Below, one piece after another: positions 1 through 9,845 of a DNA stretch of 43,454 bases. Numbering within the stretch: the stretch's first letter is position 1; every line of letters begins with the position of its first letter. The notes below the pieces were generated by a model. The model was not told where the DNA came from. It did not search any database and saw nothing but the letters and a program-made list of their open reading frames with translations. The stretch is from assembly GCA_030849075.1 (NCBI GenBank), contig JASAOO010003338.1, positions 1-43,454 on the forward strand, in the 5' to 3' direction. Both the position numbers and the translations under genes were made by a program. This DNA is from Zelonia costaricensis. Taxonomy: Eukaryota; Euglenozoa; Kinetoplastea; Trypanosomatida; Trypanosomatidae.

Positions 1-1581
1 GAGTGCGGGTTTTTGCGAGCGTCGGCTTCGCGAGCGGCAGCTGCTCCGCTCGTACGCCCTTCCATCCTCGTAGGCGAGTCGGATCTGGTCCTCCACCTCT
101 TGGCGCAGCTTGTTCATGATGTACTGCCGGTCGCGCACCACCTCGTCGTAGGCCTGCTGCAGCTGCGCGGCGTGGTCCTGCGCCATGCGCTCGCTCCGCC
201 TCACCTCGCCCTCGTAGAGAAACTGCAGGCGCTCGTTCTCGAGCTGGCCGACGCGGTGGCGCTCCTGCAGCAGCTGCACGCGCGACCGCAGCTGCGACAC
301 CTCCTCCTGCTGACGCCGAAGCAGCAGCAGGTCGGCGTCTGTCGGCGGCGCCGGCGACGCCACGAGAATGCCAGCCTGCGCCAGTGACAGAAGATCGCGC
401 TCATCCGCGACGGCAGCGACCGTGGAGCCTACTGCTGCTGTTGCCGCCGGCTGCGGCGCAGGGGCCTCGAGGGCGGCGCAGTCCGAGAGCCACGTGAGCC
501 CCGCATCGAAGGCGATCAACATTGGCTCCCAAAAAAGCTCTTGCAGCAGCGCCTGCCGCGCCGCCGCCTCCTCGCGCTCCAGCTGCGCTGACGGCGACGG
601 ACCCGCCAGCGGCGCTGCGGCGTCGCCGCTGCTGCTGCCACCGACCACGCGCACCCCGCTCATCCACGTCCCGTCTTGCGCGAGCTCCTCGAGGCCGACG
701 ACGCGTCGGTTCAGCCGCTGCTCCTCATGTCGCAGCTGCTCCACCTCCAGCTGAGCAGCCCGCAGCTTCATCTCGGCGTCGCCCTTCTGCTGCTCGAGCG
801 CGGCGACGCGGCTGCGCAGCTGCGCGGCCTCCTCAGAGAGCCGCCCAACAAGCGCGCGGTGGTCCTGCAGCGCCGCACTGGACTTGCGCAGCTGCGCCAG
901 CTCCGCCTCCCGCAGGAGGCTGAGCTGGGCGAGGGCGTCGTCGAGACGATAGATCTGAGTCTGCGCGATGACCGGGTCGAAGACGGCCAGGGCCGCTTGC
1001 AGAGCCGTGTGCACGCCCTTCTCTTCCTGCGCCGCCAGCACGGCCGCGGCGGTCGCGTCGGGCTTGAGCGCTGCCCGCACCGGCGACGCCGCGCCACGCA
1101 GGACGCACACGGTGCGTGTGAGGTCTTCCACCTGCAGCTGGGCGCGCTGGAGCTGCGTGCCGAGGTAGGTGATGTGGTACAAGAGGCGCTGCCGGTCCGC
1201 GTAATCGGCCGCCGTGATGTGCGCCGCGGCAGCCGCAGCGGCGTCATGAGGCGCACCGGTCAGCGGCGGCGGCGCCTCGTCAGAAGACGGCGACGGCGAC
1301 GGCACGCACGCCAGCGTGGGCGGTTCGACATCGACGTGTCGGTGCAGCGCCGCCTCTGCGCTCTCGGCATCGTCGTCGCTTAGTCGCTCCATCGCGCAGG
1401 CTGGCGTGTCGCGCGGCGGCGAAGGACGGCGGGGGCGACTGTCGGTGCTCTCCATGTCGACGGTGCGGTCCGTTGGCGACGAGAGGGTGGAGAGGCCGGT
1501 AACGAGCGGACTCGGCGGGCCGCGCGGTCGTGCCGTGGCACGGTGCACGCTCGGCGGCGTCAGAATTGCGCTCTCTGCCAT
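1..1581 (-). CDS. Coiled-coil protein, C-terminus cut by the window edge
   Basis: An open frame of 527 codons reads from the ATG at 1581 and is still open at base 1, so the C-terminus lies outside the window. Residues 1-120 are low-complexity (Pro/Ser/Ala) with a short acidic patch (SDDDAES, 68-74). Residues about 125-160 and 215-305 are Leu/Gln/Glu/Arg-rich with heptad character. A linker with an aromatic segment (ELFWEP, 348-353) follows, and a second coiled coil spans about 415-505. There is no signal peptide, membrane segment or enzyme motif. The start is supported by a pyrimidine tract and an AG acceptor (1605-1606) about 23 nt upstream, and no stronger ATG is nearby. Function is unknown. 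A cytoskeletal or basal-body scaffold is plausible from composition only. Confidence 0.8.
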   Translation of the reverse strand, partial: MAESAILTPPSVHRATARPRGPPSPLVTGLSTLSSPTDRTVDMESTDSRPRRPSPPRDTPACAMERLSDDDAESAEAALHRHVDVEPPTLACVPSPSPSSDEAPPPLTGAPHDAAAAAAAHITAADYADRQRLLYHITYLGTQLQRAQLQVEDLTRTVCVLRGAASPVRAALKPDATAAAVLAAQEEKGVHTALQAALAVFDPVIAQTQIYRLDDALAQLSLLREAELAQLRKSSAALQDHRALVGRLSEEAAQLRSRVAALEQQKGDAEMKLRAAQLEVEQLRHEEQRLNRRVVGLEELAQDGTWMSGVRVVGGSSSGDAAAPLAGPSPSAQLEREEAAARQALLQELFWEPMLIAFDAGLTWLSDCAALEAPAPQPAATAAVGSTVAAVADERDLLSLAQAGILVASPAPPTDADLLLLRRQQEEVSQLRSRVQLLQERHRVGQLENERLQFLYEGEVRRSERMAQDHAAQLQQAYDEVVRDRQYIMNKLRQEVEDQIRLAYEDGRAYERSSCRSRSRRSQKPAL

Positions 1582-2774
1582 GTCGGCTGCTTGCAGGCGG
1601 TGTTCTATGCGCGAGGTCGAGAGAAAAACAAGAGAGGGGCAGCACAAGGCGCAAACAGGAACAGCAAAAAGAAAACAGATCACGTCTCTGACAAACGCGC
1701 ACGGCGCCTTTTGTCGTTGGTGGGAGGCTTGTATGGTATGGCGCAGCAATGCGACGATGTGCGCGTCGGGTGCTGGAGGCTTCTATGCTCTTTTTTTTGG
1801 GGGAGGGGGAGGTGAGGCGACAACAAGGGCGCGTGTGCCCCTGGTGGCGCTGTGAAGGAACGCGCGCACAAACACACACACACACGCAGGGGGGGGGGGC
1901 AAGTATGGATTCAGCCAACACCTGCCGTCCGCGTGTGTGTGTGTTTGCGGGTTCGCAGGGGTGTATATATATGTATGTGTGTCTGCCTCTGTCGACTAGC
2001 GTTCGAGTTCGACACTGCGCTCCTGGGCTCGCCGGTGGCTGGGGGAGGCGGGACGGGGAGGGGGCAAGTGGAGGTCGCAGGAGGAGGGAGAAGAACTCCA
2101 TGCTGAAAGACAGACCGGCAGCGCAAAGGGCGGCTGACTCGCATGGCGCCACGTGGCCCATCCGCACTCCCTCTGCGCGTGCAGCAGCACCTGACAAGAG
2201 AAAAGGAAAGAGTCGACTTTACTCGCCGCCGCCGCCACCGAGCTGCTGCGTCGCTCAGCGTCCGTGTTCTCGGCTTCGTGTCCGCTTCTGTGTGCGCTTT
2301 GCGACTTGGAGAACCGAGACGGTCGGCTGCGTGGCCCCTCAGTAGAGCGGTGCATACGTGCACGCTCATGCGTATGCGCGTATTGCCTGCCTCGCGTTGT
2401 CTGCGCCTCCGCCCTTGAGGGTCGATCATCTCGCCCACATCACACCCGCACGTCGCGCGCGAGGGCAGGGGGCAGGGGCACGGAGGGGAGAGGGTGCACG
2501 TAAGAATGAGGGAGGAGGGAGAGACCCAATTGAAAGCACATCAGCGACCACGCTACACGAGAGCACAAGGGTGGGTGATGGGGAGGGGGGGGGAAACTCG
2601 AGTACGGTGCGTGGGCACGAGAGAGGCCCTCGTGTGCACCGCAGTGTGGGCAAGGTCGCTTTCACACGGAGCAACCGCAACAAGGACGCAACGGAGCCAT
2701 GGGCTGAGAACCGCGGGAAGGGAAGGGGGGGGGGGATGGACGGGGACGTCTTGTCGCTGCGACGACCCCAGTCT
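1582..2774. other. Intercistronic region (ITPK to coiled-coil gene)
   Basis: These 1.2 kb hold no convincing gene. They contain a (CA)n stretch near 1867-1885 next to an 11-G run (1889-1899), a GT-rich/TATA-like alternating patch near 1930-1985, and several G-rich runs on the plus strand (C-rich in the transcript). They should carry the ITPK 3' UTR and the 5' UTR of the downstream coiled-coil gene. Frames open here are made of low-complexity Arg/Pro/His peptides. Confidence 0.6.
1605..1640 (-). promoter_or_regulatory. Candidate spliced-leader acceptor for the coiled-coil gene
   Basis: On the minus strand a C/T-rich tract with CCCCTCTC and TTTTTCTCTC (about 1616-1640) is followed by GCATAG. 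The AG at 1606-1605 would give a 5' UTR of about 23 nt before the ATG at 1581. This is the usual trypanosomatid arrangement. It is predicted from sequence only. Confidence 0.5.
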
Positions 2775-4904
2775 CTAAGCGACAGCACAGCGCAACTTCT
2801 TCGCGTCCGCGTGCCTCGTCCCGCCGGTCCCGGCCCCGGTGACGCTGCTCTGCGCGTGCGTCGTACGCAGCGCGATGAGCTCCAGCATGTGCTGGCCAGC
2901 CTCCGCCACCCCCTTGTACCCGGGGAAGTAGTTGACGTCGATCACCACCGGAATGCTGTCGAGCAGCAGCGCCGTCGGGGCCCCCGTGGCGCTGTCGAAC
3001 ATGTCGCTGGCGCGGAACGGCAGCGGCACGGCGTTCGGCGCCGGGCCCCCGCTGATCCCCGCAAGACTGCGCGTGCTCGTGTCCGCCGACACGCGCGCGT
3101 CAGCCGCCTTGGCTGGTGTGTGGGGCGCCACGTCGTAGCGCACCGTCGCCCCTTCTGTGCGGCCGATGCCGCGCGTGCCCTTGCGCTGGTAGGCGTGGGC
3201 GAGGTTCTGCGGGACGAGTACGATGTCGAAGCCGTAGAGGGAGAGCCCGATGCCGGCGTAGCCGGAAAGGGCCTGGGCGAGCTTGCTGATGGCCGTGTAA
3301 GCTGGCGTGCCAGGCGCCAGGAAGCTGTCCCAACGCTCGCCCGGCGCCACCATCGTCTCCCACGCAATCGCCTGCGGGTCGGTCGCGGCGCCGAGGGGCG
3401 TGTCTTGCGGCGGCGTCCGGGAGGCGGCCATTGGGTTCGGCGACGGCGGAGCAACGGCCGGGACGAGAGTGTTCGCGGCACCTGGTGCGGCGTAGCCGTA
3501 GTCGGCGCCGCTGGCGGCGGTGGAGAGTGCTGTCCGTGACGGGGTGGACGACGTGCTCGCGACGGCGGAGAAGAACCCCTTCTCCTGCGAGTCCATCGTG
3601 ACCGGCACGTCCACGACGGTGGAGCCGCGGGTGTGCTCCCAGAGGTGCGTGAGCAGGTTCACGGTGGGGTTCACCTTCACGTAGATGTGCGGCCCCACGC
3701 AGTACACCTTCAGCACCACCGGGAGCGCGTACACGTACAGCTCCTGCACAATAAAGCGGCGCGACTCCGTCGGCAGCGCCGCCTGCACCGCAGCCGGCAC
3801 CGTCACGTCTGCGGTGTTGCGGGTGCGCCACATGACGAGGTGGTGCGTGAAGGCGGGGCCGGTGCCCTCGTCCGGCTTCGCGATCCACCACCGCCCCGCT
3901 GCCGCCCCGTTCGCCCGTGGCTCTGTCGTCTGCTCCTCGCCCATGACGCTGAAGGAGTGAATGCCGAGCGGAGTGGCCGCGCTCCCGGCCCCGCCGCGCT
4001 GCTCCGCGCGCCGCCGCGACGCACCCGTCGCCGGCGTCCCTGCGCTCTCCCACATGAAGGTGCGCGGGATGAGGGCAACGGGCTGCCCGTCCTCCCCGGT
4101 GTTGTCGAGCAGCTTGTACAGCATGCTGCGCGTCATGAGCAGCTGCACCTTCTCCAGCGGGTCGACGAGGATGAGCGGGGGCTTGCGCAGACGACCGCGC
4201 CGCTTCTGGGCCAGCTTGCACCACCGCTCCAGCGCGCGGATCGCCGACGCGGTCCCAAAGGTGGCGACCTTGTGGAACACAACGTCCACCTCGTCGCTGA
4301 GCGACGCCTGCGACGCCTCGCCCGCGTCGGTTGCCGAGTCCTCCGCATTGCCGTGCTCGCCGTCGCGCGACGTGCGCCGCGTCTTGGGCTTGCTGCCGCC
4401 GCCACCCGTGCCGGCCGCGTTGCTGTCGCTACCGCCAGGCACGACTCCGCTGGGGGAGGCGCCGGCGGGATGCTCGCCCTTGATGTCCGGGTTGACACAT
4501 ACGACGATGCGGTGCCGCACGGCGTCGTAGTTCAAGTTCACGAACCGGAAGAGGCACGAGTTCACGACGGAGCGGGACGGCGAGTCGGCGGCTGTCGCGC
4601 GGCTGCGCCCCGAGTGCGCGGTGATGTTGTCGAGGATACCGCGGCTCGCACGGTGGCTGCGCGAGGTTGAGGTGATACTCGCACACTCCCCCTGCTGCTG
4701 CTGCTGCGAGTCGTGCGGCGCGGCCTTGGCGGCGGCGGCACCAGCGGAGACACTGCGCAGCTGCATCACGCGCTCGTTGTGCAGCTTGCCGGCCTTGCGG
4801 AGCGCGTCGAAGGACTGCTGGTGCTTCTTCGCACTCGCGCACAGCCCCACCGTGATGGTGCACAGCGGGGCGGGGGCGGCCGGTGGCGGGGTGGCGCGAC
4901 TCAT
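2775..4904 (-). CDS. ITPK-family inositol phosphate kinase (inositol 1,3,4-trisphosphate 5/6-kinase)
   Basis: This 709-aa protein carries the ordered signatures of the ATP-grasp kinase ITPK. They are VDPLEKVQ (about 247-254), WWIAKPDEG (339-347, nucleotide-binding Lys), QELYVYA and VLKVYCVG (387-404), LSLYGFDIVL (555-564) and the metal-binding VIDVNYFPGYKGV (654-666). Known members phosphorylate inositol tris- or tetrakisphosphates in the cytosol or nucleus on the route to InsP6. It is much longer than the roughly 320-420 aa of typical members. The extra length lies in low-complexity inserts at about 50-110 (with a Q5 run), 145-205, 288-335, 440-510 and 590-625. I chose the ATG at 4904 (MSRATPP) over an in-frame ATG at 5051, because the intervening codons are Pro/Thr-rich UTR-like sequence and the acceptor AG at 4928-4927 falls between them. 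Confidence 0.88.
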   Translation of the reverse strand: MSRATPPPAAPAPLCTITVGLCASAKKHQQSFDALRKAGKLHNERVMQLRSVSAGAAAAKAAPHDSQQQQQGECASITSTSRSHRASRGILDNITAHSGRSRATAADSPSRSVVNSCLFRFVNLNYDAVRHRIVVCVNPDIKGEHPAGASPSGVVPGGSDSNAAGTGGGGSKPKTRRTSRDGEHGNAEDSATDAGEASQASLSDEVDVVFHKVATFGTASAIRALERWCKLAQKRRGRLRKPPLILVDPLEKVQLLMTRSMLYKLLDNTGEDGQPVALIPRTFMWESAGTPATGASRRRAEQRGGAGSAATPLGIHSFSVMGEEQTTEPRANGAAAGRWWIAKPDEGTGPAFTHHLVMWRTRNTADVTVPAAVQAALPTESRRFIVQELYVYALPVVLKVYCVGPHIYVKVNPTVNLLTHLWEHTRGSTVVDVPVTMDSQEKGFFSAVASTSSTPSRTALSTAASGADYGYAAPGAANTLVPAVAPPSPNPMAASRTPPQDTPLGAATDPQAIAWETMVAPGERWDSFLAPGTPAYTAISKLAQALSGYAGIGLSLYGFDIVLVPQNLAHAYQRKGTRGIGRTEGATVRYDVAPHTPAKAADARVSADTSTRSLAGISGGPAPNAVPLPFRASDMFDSATGAPTALLLDSIPVVIDVNYFPGYKGVAEAGQHMLELIALRTTHAQSSVTGAGTGGTRHADAKKLRCAVA

Positions 4905-5667
4905 GGATCGCGTTGGGTGAGAGGGGCTCGGCGTGAAGGGAACGGGAGCGGGGAGGGGGGAGGGGGATGTGGTGCACCCGCGAGGGAGTGTCTGTAAAGC
5001 TGCTGGCAAGCGCAGCAGCCTTGTACGTGCACAATGCGCTAGCGGGCACAAACGAAGGCACAGATCGGCAAGTGAGAGCAGGTGGGTGGGTGCGTAACTG
5101 GAATGGTAGAGCGGAGAGAAGGCGTGTAGTGGGCGGGGGGCGAGGAGGCACTAACGCGCCTACAGCCTTGTCTAGAGGCGCGTGTGCGAAGGGAGAACGA
5201 GGCGGTGGAATACCGACGTAGAGCGGAGAAGAGAAACCTTGGGTACAGACGAAGACAAAAAGGAAAACAAGAAAGGCGAAGACGACCGTGTGAAGCGTGT
5301 ATGTGTGCGTGTAGTTGCGGGTGGGTGGGTGGGTGTGTGCGGGTGGCTGTGTGCACGACACAGTGCGCTGTGTGAGAAGGAGAAAGGGGGATGGAGGCGG
5401 TGGTGGAGGGGTGGCGAGCGGAGCGCATAGAGAACAGGAGACTGCGTAGGGGAGGCGAGGTTGTGGTGGGGGAGTCCACGAGGCGAGCAGCGGTCGATGC
5501 GCACATTCACGGTGCGGTCCTTCTCCCCCTCCCTCCTCGCAGCTGATCTCCACAGCGGAGTGCAGTCTTGCCACTTGATGGCCGGTGCGGTGTTGGCGCC
5601 GGGCCGCTGACACGGTCTTCTCCTGCAGTGTGACGGACTGCGAAAGGGTGCTCAACAATACGTGGCC
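4905..5667. other. Intercistronic region (membrane protein gene to ITPK)
   Basis: About 760 bases without a supported gene. It has GT-rich stretches (about 5290-5345) and several A/G-rich blocks on the plus strand that become pyrimidine tracts in the transcript. No RNA gene was recognised. Confidence 0.6.
4927..4968 (-). promoter_or_regulatory. Candidate spliced-leader acceptor for the ITPK gene
   Basis: The minus strand has a tract of about 30 nt, almost pure C/T (about 4936-4968), followed by CGCCGAG. The first AG is at 4928-4927, 22 nt before the chosen ATG at 4904. It decides against the longer frame that starts at 5051. Confidence 0.55.
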
Positions 5668-6681
5668 TCATGGAGTTGACGCAGACGCTGCGTCACCACC
5701 GCTGCGGCTGTCACGGCGGCTGCTTACCGAGGCGTAGGCTGGGTGGTGGTAGTACACGAACCAGCACCACCGCAGCGATGACTCCGCGTGCTGCTGGAAG
5801 GCAACGAGCTCCTTCGTCATCAGCACGTCCTGCGCCGTCTCGATCACGTCGCGTGCGGGCCGCGTCGTCCACGCGACGGCGAACACCGCAGCGCCGGCGA
5901 GAAAGGCAAGCGTGACGCGTGCGTTTGTGGCGCGCATGAGGCGCTGGTGGCGCTGCGCCAGGAGCTCGCGCTGGCCGGCCGGCAGGCGGCGCCTGTTCCG
6001 CAGCAGCGCCAGCAGCCGCGTGAAGACGACCGAATCCTGCGGAACGGCGCTGCGGTACAGCTGCGCCGTCTTCCAGGTCATGAGGTACGCGGCGGTGAGG
6101 AAGAGAAACGGGCTGACGAGGAGCTCGATGCCGTGCATGCCGCGGTTGGCCATGTGCCGGCCGAACCCCTCGTCCACCTGGTGCTTCGCCCTCTGCTCTA
6201 CAGCGGTGAGCTCGTGGATGAGGTCGTGCAGCTCGGGCGGGGTGAGCGGGCGCGGTGGCTTGTGCAGCCGGTCTACCAGACCCTGACGCGTCAGCTCGTA
6301 ACCAGCCACCGGGCAGCTCGGCAGCATCTCCCACGACACCGCGGCGGTTGTGGTGGCGGTGCTGGGCGAGGGTGAGACAGAGGCGGGAGCGGGTGTTGAG
6401 GCTTCGGTCTCACTGGTGCGGGGTGCCGGCCCGGACCTGGGCTGCCACAGACGGCGAACCCACGATGCCGTTGTCTTGGTACTCTCCCTCGCTGACCACT
6501 CCGCCGATGCCGCGGCTGGTGCGGCGCGTGCGGTTGCGGTGGCGGTTGTGTGCGGCGCAGGCGGCGGCAGTGCGCGGTGGGAGGGGGCGAAGATCGAGGC
6601 AAGCACGTCCTGCGTCTGCTGCGCCTCTGCCGCGGCGGTGGCGCCACTGGCTGCGTCACGCGGCCACGACAGCCACCCCAT
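5668..6681 (-). CDS. Trypanosomatid hypothetical protein with two membrane helices
   Basis: I do not recognise a family for this 337-aa protein. The N-terminal 115 residues are low-complexity Ala/Thr/Pro/Ser. A mixed segment with many Leu/His/Glu residues follows (about 125-180). Two hydrophobic stretches look membrane-spanning: about 185-203 (IELLVSPFLFLTAAYLM) and about 256-272 (VTLAFLAGAAVFAVAW). Between them is a basic loop (LLRNRRRLP, 226-234) that would favour a cytosolic or matrix-facing loop. An aromatic patch, WCWFVYYHHPAY (305-316), lies near the C-terminus. The ATG at 6681 is the first in frame, and no signal peptide precedes it. A mitochondrial or other organelle membrane location is possible but not shown. 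Confidence 0.75.
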   Translation of the reverse strand: MGWLSWPRDAASGATAAAEAQQTQDVLASIFAPSHRALPPPAPHTTATATARAAPAAASAEWSARESTKTTASWVRRLWQPRSGPAPRTSETEASTPAPASVSPSPSTATTTAAVSWEMLPSCPVAGYELTRQGLVDRLHKPPRPLTPPELHDLIHELTAVEQRAKHQVDEGFGRHMANRGMHGIELLVSPFLFLTAAYLMTWKTAQLYRSAVPQDSVVFTRLLALLRNRRRLPAGQRELLAQRHQRLMRATNARVTLAFLAGAAVFAVAWTTRPARDVIETAQDVLMTKELVAFQQHAESSLRWCWFVYYHHPAYASVSSRRDSRSGGDAASASTP

Positions 6682-7418
6682 TCCGCGTACTCGTCAGGTC
6701 GTGGTAGAGCCACGCCGGAGGAGGGAAGGAAGGAAGGGGTCGGTGGGAAAGACGGAGGTGCAAGGCAGACCTCCACTGCGTGTGTCTGTGTAGTTAGGTG
6801 CGCTGCGTTGATGTCGATGGCGCACGTGCTTTCATGACCACGTGCAGTGGTCCGTGCAACGCTGAGAGGAGAGGCGGGGACGGTGGGAGATGGTGCCGAG
6901 AGCGGTGGAGGGAGGCATGTGGCGGGCAGCTTCACACACCGTATAGCCGCGCTGAGTGCGTGCTGTCGCCTGTCCTCACGCAGCGCACGGAGGGAGCAGG
7001 ACGCGACGCGTAAAACGGGAACGAGCGGTGGCGGGGATGCGAGAGGACGAGGGGAGGGGGAGGGAGACGTGGAAGCGGCGCGCCACAGCTGCCTCCCTCG
7101 CTTGAAGACGCTGCAGTTCTTGTCTCTTCGTCGTTCACGGGTGCCGGTTGTGCGTGTGCGTGTGTCTGTGTGTCTGTGTGTCGTCAGGGAGGGATTGGAG
7201 GGGGGGGGGGGAAGGCACTGGGCGCCCCTTGTGGCGCCACACACGAGGCAGTGAGAAAAGAAAAACAAACTGTGTGAGGCAAGCAGCCTCGGGCGAGTAC
7301 GCCTCGCTCTACATCGGAAAACCCCCCAAACGGGTGCGCGCTCGAGGGGCGCGGGGCAACGCGTCGCTGCAGCGCCTTCCTTCGCCCCCGCCTCTTTCCA
7401 GTCCGCCGTGAACGCCCT
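6682..7418. other. Intercistronic region (LRR-like gene to membrane protein gene)
   Basis: About 740 bases without a supported gene. It has a GT-rich block (about 7148-7182) followed by a 13-G run (7199-7211) on the plus strand. It is expected to hold the 3' UTR of the LRR-like gene and the acceptor for the membrane protein gene. Confidence 0.6.
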
Positions 7419-9845
7419 TCATGCAGGCGGCAGGTTGAGCAGCTCGCACGCGTCTACGAGGTTGTACGACTCCAGCGCGCGCAGCCGGTACCACTCCCCA
7501 AAGACGCGCAGCAGACGCACCCAGTGCTCCCGCTGCTGCTCCGTGCACGCCAGCCAGTCGGTGGTGCTACTCGGCAGCCCGTCGGCGCGCAGCACGTCGG
7601 CGACGCAGTCGAGCGCCGGCACGTACGCGCAGCCCCCACGCAGCCGGCTGCACTGGCGGATGGTCATATCCAGCAAGAACATGCGCAGCTCGCGCGGCAG
7701 CGACGCCCGCACGGGGGCCAGCATCGCCCACCGCGTGTGCAGCTCCGCCTCGGCGACGTCACTGCCACCGACGTTGGGGTCAGCGCGGCCCTGCACAAGC
7801 GACTGCGCAGCCTGCAGCGCGTGGTAGCTGCACGCCGTGCACGGGGCCGGCAGCGCGGTGGCTGGCGTGGCAGTGCCGCCGCTCTCCGACTCACTTGGCC
7901 GCCGCAGGGCCGCCGCGCAGCGGCACGCGTGGAAGGCGTGCGCGGGGGCGGGCGACGACGACGCAAGCGGTGCTTCGGTGGCCGCACCCGATGCGTGCTT
8001 GCCGGCGGGCCCCGCGTACGTCTGCGCCCACGCCGCCGCCTCGGCCGGATGGCGTCGAAGGTGGTAGCGGCAGCGCGCCATCACGGGCGGCAGCACGCGC
8101 GTCGCTACGTCTGCGTTGCCGATGCTCGTGCCCAATCGCCCGGCCGCCGCACCATCCAGCGTGCCGTCGAGGCAGAGCCGCACGTGCTCGACGCGCGCCG
8201 CGAGGGCGTCTGCCGACTCCTCGCCGACCAGCACGTGCTCCAGCACGTGGGCCGTGACAGCGGCAATGCGGCGCTCGCAGGCTTGCATGGAGGGCAGGTG
8301 CGTGTCTGAGAAGCGCCGCGCCACGAGGGCGGCCACAACGCGGTAGTACAGCGACGTCATCTCTTGCAGCGGGGTCTGCACTGCCTCCTCGGCGCCGCGT
8401 CGCTGCGCCTCGGCGCGCGACTCCGTCGGTGGGGCGCCCTCGTCGAGCTGCGCGTAGAGCTGCCGCAGGCGGTACAGGTGGCGGCGTATCACGATGCCGC
8501 CGGCCTGCGAGGACGCCTCGAGCTCGGCCTCCACGTGGGGGTTCGCCTGCAGCCCGCGCAGGAGAGCCGCCACATTTGCCTTGGCCTCCCAAAACGCCAG
8601 CGCCGTCTCGCCACCGGTGGGCCGCTGCTGCGCGCGGATGTTGGCGACGTACCACAGCGCGGCGTTGGTGTGCGGCAGGAGGGCCAGCGTGTCGGCGCCG
8701 AACTCGGCGCACGCCTGTAGCGCGGCCCGCACGCCGGCCTCCGTCGGCAACGGAATGGGCTGCACCGGGGCGGCGAAGTGTCCCTCTGCCCTTGATTCGC
8801 TGCTGCCGCTGCCGCTCTCGCGGCGCTGCGACGCTGCGCTGAAGCAGCACGCGGCAGTGATGAGGTCGGGGATGTGCGCGTTGAGCTCCGCCAGCATCTG
8901 TGCTACCGGAGCGGCCGCCTTCTCCGGCGGCGGGGGCAGGCGAAAGATGACTTGCTCCCCCACGCGTCGCTCCTCCGGCTCCGCTGCATCGAACTGCGCG
9001 GCTTCCAGTACCTCGAGTGCGGCGCGGCGGACGGTAAAGGCGTTGACCTGCTCCTGCCAGCGATGCGCCTCGTGCGAGAGGCGGCGCTGGTACTTGCGGT
9101 TCGCCGCCTCCTCGTTCCATCCACGCAGCTGATGCGCCATGGTCGCCGGCACCGCGTCGAGGTCGACCAGCACCTCCAGCACCGGTTCCACATCGCCGGT
9201 GCACGCGTTGTCGGCGCACCACGCCCGCAGCAGCGTGCGACGCCGCCGGAGCGCGGCCAGCAGTCCCTGGCACGACTGAGCAAAAATCGCGTCGCTGTCG
9301 CGCAGGTCGATGAGCTCCAGCGCGGGCAGCCGGCCCCCCGCGAGCGGCTCCACCCCGGGGGCCGCCTCGTGCCCGTCCGTGGGCACCGTGGCCGCCACCT
9401 CACAGCCCTCCACCACGTGCGCCGTCAGCGCAGCGCTGAGCGCTTTCACTGCACGCGGCCCCGCACCGACCCCGCGGGCCTCGACCGTGCGCACCCAGCG
9501 CAGCATGGGCAGCACACGGAAGAATGCTGCGAGGCCAGCGTCACCGAGGTACGACTTGGTGAGGGTGATGTGCGTGGGGAAGCACAGGTCCGGCGAGAAG
9601 CTGAGCAGCATCTTTGGGGCGACAGCCGGCAGAGGCGGCATCCCGTCGTCCATCTCGAGGGTGCCGTCCGCGTCGGCGGTGCGTACCGGCCCATCGGCCG
9701 CTGCCGCTGCGGATGCCGTGCCGGGCTGTGCTGCGGCACTGTCCAAGGCGACATCGACGCCATGGAAGAGCTTGACGAGCTCCGTGTTCGACACGCAACC
9801 CTCCTCATCACACGCGTACCGGTACAAGGCGGAGGTGGACCGCAT
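7419..9845 (-). CDS. LRR-like hypothetical protein
   Basis: This protein has 808 aa from the ATG at 9845 (MRSTSALY). A frame opening 32 codons earlier (9941) encodes a His/Thr-rich repeat typical of 5' UTR (CA)n and is rejected as the start. The N-terminus, YACDEEGCVSNTELVKLF (about 10-27), resembles the short cap that often precedes leucine-rich repeats in trypanosomatid LRR proteins. Residues about 90-230 then show repeat-like Leu spacing (HITLTKSYLGDAGLAAFF, LPALELIDLRDSDAIFA), consistent with ribonuclease-inhibitor-type LRRs. The remaining 570 residues are mostly Ala-rich helical sequence with no catalytic motif that I recognise. There is no membrane segment. A protein-binding scaffold is the best inference, and the specific role is unknown. 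Confidence 0.75.
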   Translation of the reverse strand: MRSTSALYRYACDEEGCVSNTELVKLFHGVDVALDSAAAQPGTASAAAAADGPVRTADADGTLEMDDGMPPLPAVAPKMLLSFSPDLCFPTHITLTKSYLGDAGLAAFFRVLPMLRWVRTVEARGVGAGPRAVKALSAALTAHVVEGCEVAATVPTDGHEAAPGVEPLAGGRLPALELIDLRDSDAIFAQSCQGLLAALRRRRTLLRAWCADNACTGDVEPVLEVLVDLDAVPATMAHQLRGWNEEAANRKYQRRLSHEAHRWQEQVNAFTVRRAALEVLEAAQFDAAEPEERRVGEQVIFRLPPPPEKAAAPVAQMLAELNAHIPDLITAACCFSAASQRRESGSGSSESRAEGHFAAPVQPIPLPTEAGVRAALQACAEFGADTLALLPHTNAALWYVANIRAQQRPTGGETALAFWEAKANVAALLRGLQANPHVEAELEASSQAGGIVIRRHLYRLRQLYAQLDEGAPPTESRAEAQRRGAEEAVQTPLQEMTSLYYRVVAALVARRFSDTHLPSMQACERRIAAVTAHVLEHVLVGEESADALAARVEHVRLCLDGTLDGAAAGRLGTSIGNADVATRVLPPVMARCRYHLRRHPAEAAAWAQTYAGPAGKHASGAATEAPLASSSPAPAHAFHACRCAAALRRPSESESGGTATPATALPAPCTACSYHALQAAQSLVQGRADPNVGGSDVAEAELHTRWAMLAPVRASLPRELRMFLLDMTIRQCSRLRGGCAYVPALDCVADVLRADGLPSSTTDWLACTEQQREHWVRLLRVFGEWYRLRALESYNLVDACELLNLPPA

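Noticed and set aside
1990..2015. GTTCGAGTTCGAC resembling a tRNA B box
   Set aside because: No matching A box or cloverleaf could be found at the right distance.
9775..9820. Possible EF-hand at the N-terminus of the LRR-like protein (DEEGCVSNTELV)
   Set aside because: Loop positions needed for Ca2+ ligands are not filled. It fits an LRR cap better.
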